Shown in pieces: positions 61,901 through 64,000 of a stretch of DNA of 64,000 bases. The notes under the pieces are model-generated. The model made no database searches and was not told the DNA's origin. It saw nothing but the letters and a program-made list of their open reading frames with translations. Every line of letters starts with the position of its first letter. Position 1 is the first letter of the stretch. Source of the stretch: Ulva prolifera (lineage: Eukaryota; Chlorophyta; Ulvophyceae; Ulvales; Ulvaceae); assembly GCA_023078555.1 (NCBI GenBank), contig CM041203.1, positions 1,684,981 to 1,748,980 on the forward strand, read 5' to 3'. The position numbers and the translations under genes were made by a program.

Positions 61901-62019
61901 CCCGCTTCCTCACAGACCTGCTGTACGCAGCGGCAGGGTGGCACGACAAGATTGACGACGACCTTGTGCAGTCCAAGATCTTTGACATCATCAAGCGGGT
62001 CGATGATGGCGACAGGTGA
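46831..62019 (+). CDS. PDAT: Phospholipid:diacylglycerol acyltransferase (PDAT)
   Basis: Nine exons give an unbroken 675-residue product with every phase matching: 46831-47266, 47412-47582, 48308-48453, 57705-57900, 58395-58599, 59045-59231, 59634-59933, 60188-60358, 61804-62019. Arabidopsis PDAT1 has a very similar length. One N-terminal membrane helix (LLTALAVLAVAAAVFVAVY) precedes the LCAT-type alpha/beta hydrolase fold: PVVIIPGFVTSGLELW, the Trp motif ALPYDWRLSI, nucleophile VLIVAHSWGDNVARNFL (Ser in HSWG), MYCGYGHGIATERAYHYR, acid residue in GDGDGTVPLLSLGYAC and catalytic His in SSHVEVLGN. It moves an acyl group from a phospholipid to diacylglycerol, making triacylglycerol acyl-CoA-independently, on ER membranes. 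Intron 3 is 9,251 bp. Introns 4 and 7 start with GC. HSWG replaces the plant HSMG. Confidence 0.96.
49134..49212 (+). repeat. Two copies of a 23-bp direct repeat
   Basis: GATTCTACCCAAATGTACAT, extended by GTG, occurs at 49134 and again 56 bp later. The spacer includes GTTACAAAGGACAGAGGCCG, which resembles the dispersed terminal repeat. Confidence 0.8.
50334..50368. repeat. Perfect hairpin, 16-bp arms with 3-nt loop
   Basis: TACCTGCCTACAAGTT, loop GAT, then its exact reverse complement. Confidence 0.92.
51349..51855 (+). mobile_element. MITE-like element with imperfect terminal inverted repeats
   Basis: The left end TGTGTTACAAGGACAAAGC continues AAGGCAGGTAGCACCGC. The right end, read in reverse, is TGTGTTACAAAGGAAAAAGC then CGGAGGGGCCGGTAGCACCGC. 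The two termini pair over roughly 45 bp with several mismatches and a short indel. The 507-bp body is strongly G/T-rich on the plus strand from 51490 on and has no transposase frame. A target-site duplication is not clear. The size and non-coding body fit a non-autonomous DNA transposon. Confidence 0.6.
51489..52546 (+). repeat. Tandem partial duplication of the element's right half
   Basis: The block at about 51489-51855 is repeated at about 52204-52546: both start GGTCCTGGGGGCCCCCGGCG, share the following GC-rich ~100 bp, the GT-rich middle and the right terminal repeat (51805-51855 and 52500-52546). The 350 bp between them is unrelated except for a short tandem repeat at 52138-52203 (GGGGCTGGCCTG(A/C)TCGGGGC units). 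Confidence 0.8.
52916..52944 (+). repeat. Poly-C tract, 29 bases
   Basis: An uninterrupted C run in PDAT intron 3, the longest homopolymer in the window. Confidence 0.92.
53190..53300 (+). repeat. Three-copy intronic repeat, copy 1, with two palindromes
   Basis: Begins GTAAAGTAAATCTGAATTTA and runs to GGGACCACATATGC. It includes a near-perfect hairpin at 53242-53264 (ATTGACAACTC, one base, GAGTTGTCAAT) and a perfect 22-bp palindrome at 53274-53295 (GGTCCCGTCAA and its complement). Related copies are at about 54133-54215 and 54470-54546. Confidence 0.85.
54133..54215 (+). repeat. Three-copy intronic repeat, copy 2 (diverged)
   Basis: Shares GTAAAGCAAAATC, GGATTTACTGAGC and GACATTGACAACTCTGA with copies 1 and 3, but lacks the long palindrome. 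Confidence 0.65.
54470..54546 (+). repeat. Three-copy intronic repeat, copy 3
   Basis: GTAAAGTAAAATCTGAATTT through GGACATTGACAACTC and AACGGGACCACATATGC. The sequence is nearly that of copy 1 with the hairpin and half of the palindrome removed. Confidence 0.8.
60609..61792 (+). mobile_element. Possible TRIM/LTR-like element in PDAT intron 8
   Basis: Direct repeats of 187 bp (60609-60795) and 194 bp (61599-61792) differ at only a few positions plus one short duplication (CATCAGG). Both begin TG (TGTTGTGGCGCTCC) and end CA (CATCTACTCTACA), as LTRs do. They flank about 803 bp. I see no clear primer-binding site, no polypurine tract and no matching 5-bp target duplication, so a plain segmental duplication is equally possible. 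The second copy ends 11 bp before the last PDAT exon. Confidence 0.5.
60786..61052 (-). CDS. Small open frame inside the repeat-flanked segment
   Basis: An 88-codon minus-strand frame begins MRSGLKVNTAGRMVFAALKK and has a helix-like, mixed-charge composition unlike most shadow frames here. It recalls no family I know. It overlaps the end of the first direct repeat. It may be a transposon gene remnant or chance. Confidence 0.2.
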   Translation of the reverse strand: MRSGLKVNTAGRMVFAALKKVVETVAEGCSEDALAAHIDQHRLEVTEPLSSYLSESNAIDSNTMHCYINLKRSRSAQYMPVTLDRGVE

Positions 62020-62188
62020 TGGCCGCCGGCGGCAGTCACACACACACACACGAGCGAGCCAGTCAACAGCATGGCAGCCGTGCACACGCAGTCAGGCGTG
62101 GTGGCTGCATGCATGCACGGGGTGCATTCGGTTCCGAGCGTAACCGCCGACATTTACCAGGTTGTACAATTCTGCGTTTCCAGGTCCA

Positions 62189-62193
62189 TGTAA
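62189..62193 (+). terminator. TGTAA, candidate PDAT poly(A) signal
   Basis: TGTAA lies about 170 nt downstream of the PDAT stop and before the convergent gene's stop at 62379. Confidence 0.45.
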
Positions 62194-62378
62194 CGCATTC
62201 CCTTTCACATCGTGCCAAAGCCGCCACTCCGCCTACGCCTCACTGCCACCTCCCAGCCACATGCTATCTCAGTGATATCAGCTCCGGCCTGTCTCACCCC
62301 GGAAATCCAGGATTGTTCTACATGGTATCGAGGCCCCCGTGCCAGGGTACCTGAGCCTGGGGAGACCAGCTCTCGTGT

Positions 62379-63524
62379 CTACTCCTTCAGTGGCCCGAGC
62401 TTCATGAGCGCCTTGTCTGCTTTCCTCTCCAGTTCTGCGAGCTTGTCCCCCTTGGTCGCAACAGCGTAGCCGAGGCCTCCGATGGCGCCCGCAGTGAGCA
62501 CTTGAGCGCCAAACAGCTTGAAGCCGTTGCTCTTCTTCTTCTTGCCGTCCTTCTTGTCGTCCTTCTTCGCCTCCACCTTGGCTGCCTTGGCCGGCTCGGC
62601 CTTGGGCTCGGGCTTCTTCGGTTGGGCCTTCTCGACAGCCTTCACGGGCTCAGGTGCTGGAGCCTCTGCCTTCGGCTTCTCAGGCTGCACGTAGCAGCCG
62701 GCCATGTCAGGCATGCTCACAGAGTGCAGACGATGCAGCGGATGCCGTGGTTGAGACCGAATTACTGCACATCTTTCGCTGCAGTGGAATGACAGATGGA
62801 ACGGCTGGCGCCAGGGCATGAAGGCACCAGGCCCACGGACGATTGAAGCTCGCGTGAGATGCAGTGCGCTGCAGCGCCGGCCGCGGCCATGTGTTGCATC
62901 TGCAGCCTGTGCCATTGTCGCACTGCTGGGTCTGTTTGGACATGTGTAGACAAACGGTGCCCAACAGTTGTGTAGATTCCGGGGCATGCATGCGGCAGGT
63001 GCGTGAGACAGCGCTCAGGGCGCACCGTCTTGGACAGCTCGTCCACACGCTCCCACCACGGCCGCGCGGCGGGCTCTGCCGGCGCCGCAGGTGCCGGCGC
63101 TGGAGCTGGAGCAGGTGCGGGGGCCGGGGCTGAGAAGGAGAACGGCTTGCGCGCGGGCTCCTCTTTCTCCGGCTCTGGTGCGGGCGCAGGCGCCGGCGCC
63201 GGCTCCGGCTCGCTCTTCTTCTTTCCAAACATGGAGAAGGGGGACGGTGCGGGCGCAGGTGCGGGCTCAGGGGTGGCGGGTGGGGGAGCTGGGGCGGGTG
63301 CAGGGGCGGGTGCGGGGGCGGGTGCGGGCATCGGGGCGGGCTTGAACATGTTTGAAGGCGCAGGCGCGGGGGCGGGGGCGGGTTCGGGAGCCGGGCCCGG
63401 GTCAGGCGCGTCGCCAGTGCTCTCGATCTTCAGTGACAGACTCCCGGAGATTCGGTCCATGTAGGAGGAGCTTTCGCTGCTGCGGGAGCCATCGGACGAG
63501 CCCTCTGCCTCGGCCTTTTCCCTC
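62379..63524 (-). CDS. Pro-Ala-repeat protein with a C-terminal membrane-like segment (5' incomplete)
   Basis: Exons 63524-63026 and 62684-62379 join in phase 0 at DELSKT|PEKPKAEAP (donor ACG|GTGCGC). About 268 residues are visible: a Ser-rich start (SSDGSRSSESSSYMDRISGS), long Ala-Pro alternations broken by short motifs (NMFKPAPM, FSMFGKKKSEPE, KPFSFSAP), a WWERVDELSKT motif, a Lys/Ala/Glu-rich linker (AKKDDKKDGKKKKSNGF), then a hydrophobic stretch (LFGAQVLTAGAIGGLGYAVA) and a charged helix ending LMKLGPLKE. The exon begins in phase 2, so at least one 5' exon lies beyond the dinucleotide array. No family recognised; a membrane-anchored, Pro-rich spacer is the visible design. Confidence 0.7.
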
Positions 63525-63622
63525 CTGCACGCTTGTGGGTGGCGCTGAATGCCTGGGCAGCGCAGCAGGACCCACGTACGTCGCATCACTCACTCAGCAA
63601 ATATGTTGACGGTGTGGATCGG

Positions 63623-64000
<378 letters not shown>

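Overview
This is a nuclear genome fragment from a photosynthetic eukaryote, most likely a green alga (Chlorophyta). Genes are split into many short exons. Almost every intron starts GTGCG, GTGAG or GTACG and ends in a GCAG-type acceptor, and coding exons are much richer in G+C than the DNA around them. Several products belong to plant/algal families: a plastid uL4 end, a DUF3067 protein, a plant-type YqgE/AlgH (DUF179) protein and a plant-length PDAT. TGTAA motifs, the chlorophyte poly(A) signal, follow some stop codons. I see no operons, CRISPR arrays, rRNA or tRNA genes. I cannot name the species from the sequence.

Layout. 1-207: end of a plastid ribosomal protein uL4 gene (+). 1120-2246: C-terminal exons of an unrecognised gene (-). 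3291-8913: a large disordered protein ending in tandem BRCT domains (+). 9202-16397: VPS41 of the HOPS complex (-). 17227-17843: EF-hand-like protein (-), head-to-head with a plastid-type SAM methyltransferase, 18466-20698 (+). 21194-22259: YqgE/AlgH (-), head-to-head with a DUF3067 protein, 22856-23692 (+). 23759-28261: NSF (-). 28262-40496: no gene I can defend; it holds a diverged inverted duplication (about 29.4-31.1 kb against 35.0-36.7 kb). 40497-44417: an unrecognised multi-exon gene (+) with a nuclear-type basic cluster. 44896-46430: GNAT acetyltransferase (-), head-to-head with PDAT, 46831-62019 (+), which carries a 9.25-kb intron. 62379-63524: a Pro-Ala-rich protein with one membrane-like segment (-), whose 5' end disappears into a (TG)n array that reaches the window edge.

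Function. VPS41 (tethering at the vacuole) and NSF (SNARE disassembly) both serve membrane fusion. PDAT makes triacylglycerol from phospholipid acyl groups. The uL4, DUF179, DUF3067, methyltransferase and GNAT products are probably or possibly plastid proteins. I see no sign that the neighbours form one pathway; the order looks like ordinary eukaryotic gene packing with three divergent pairs.

The less ordinary content is in splicing and repeats. Four introns are best explained by GC-AG splice pairs, two with the same unusual donor CAG|GCGCGCC. A TIR-bearing MITE-like family is scattered through introns. There is an LTR/TRIM-like pair of 187/194-bp direct repeats inside the last PDAT intron, perfect hairpins, and long G- or C-homopolymers.
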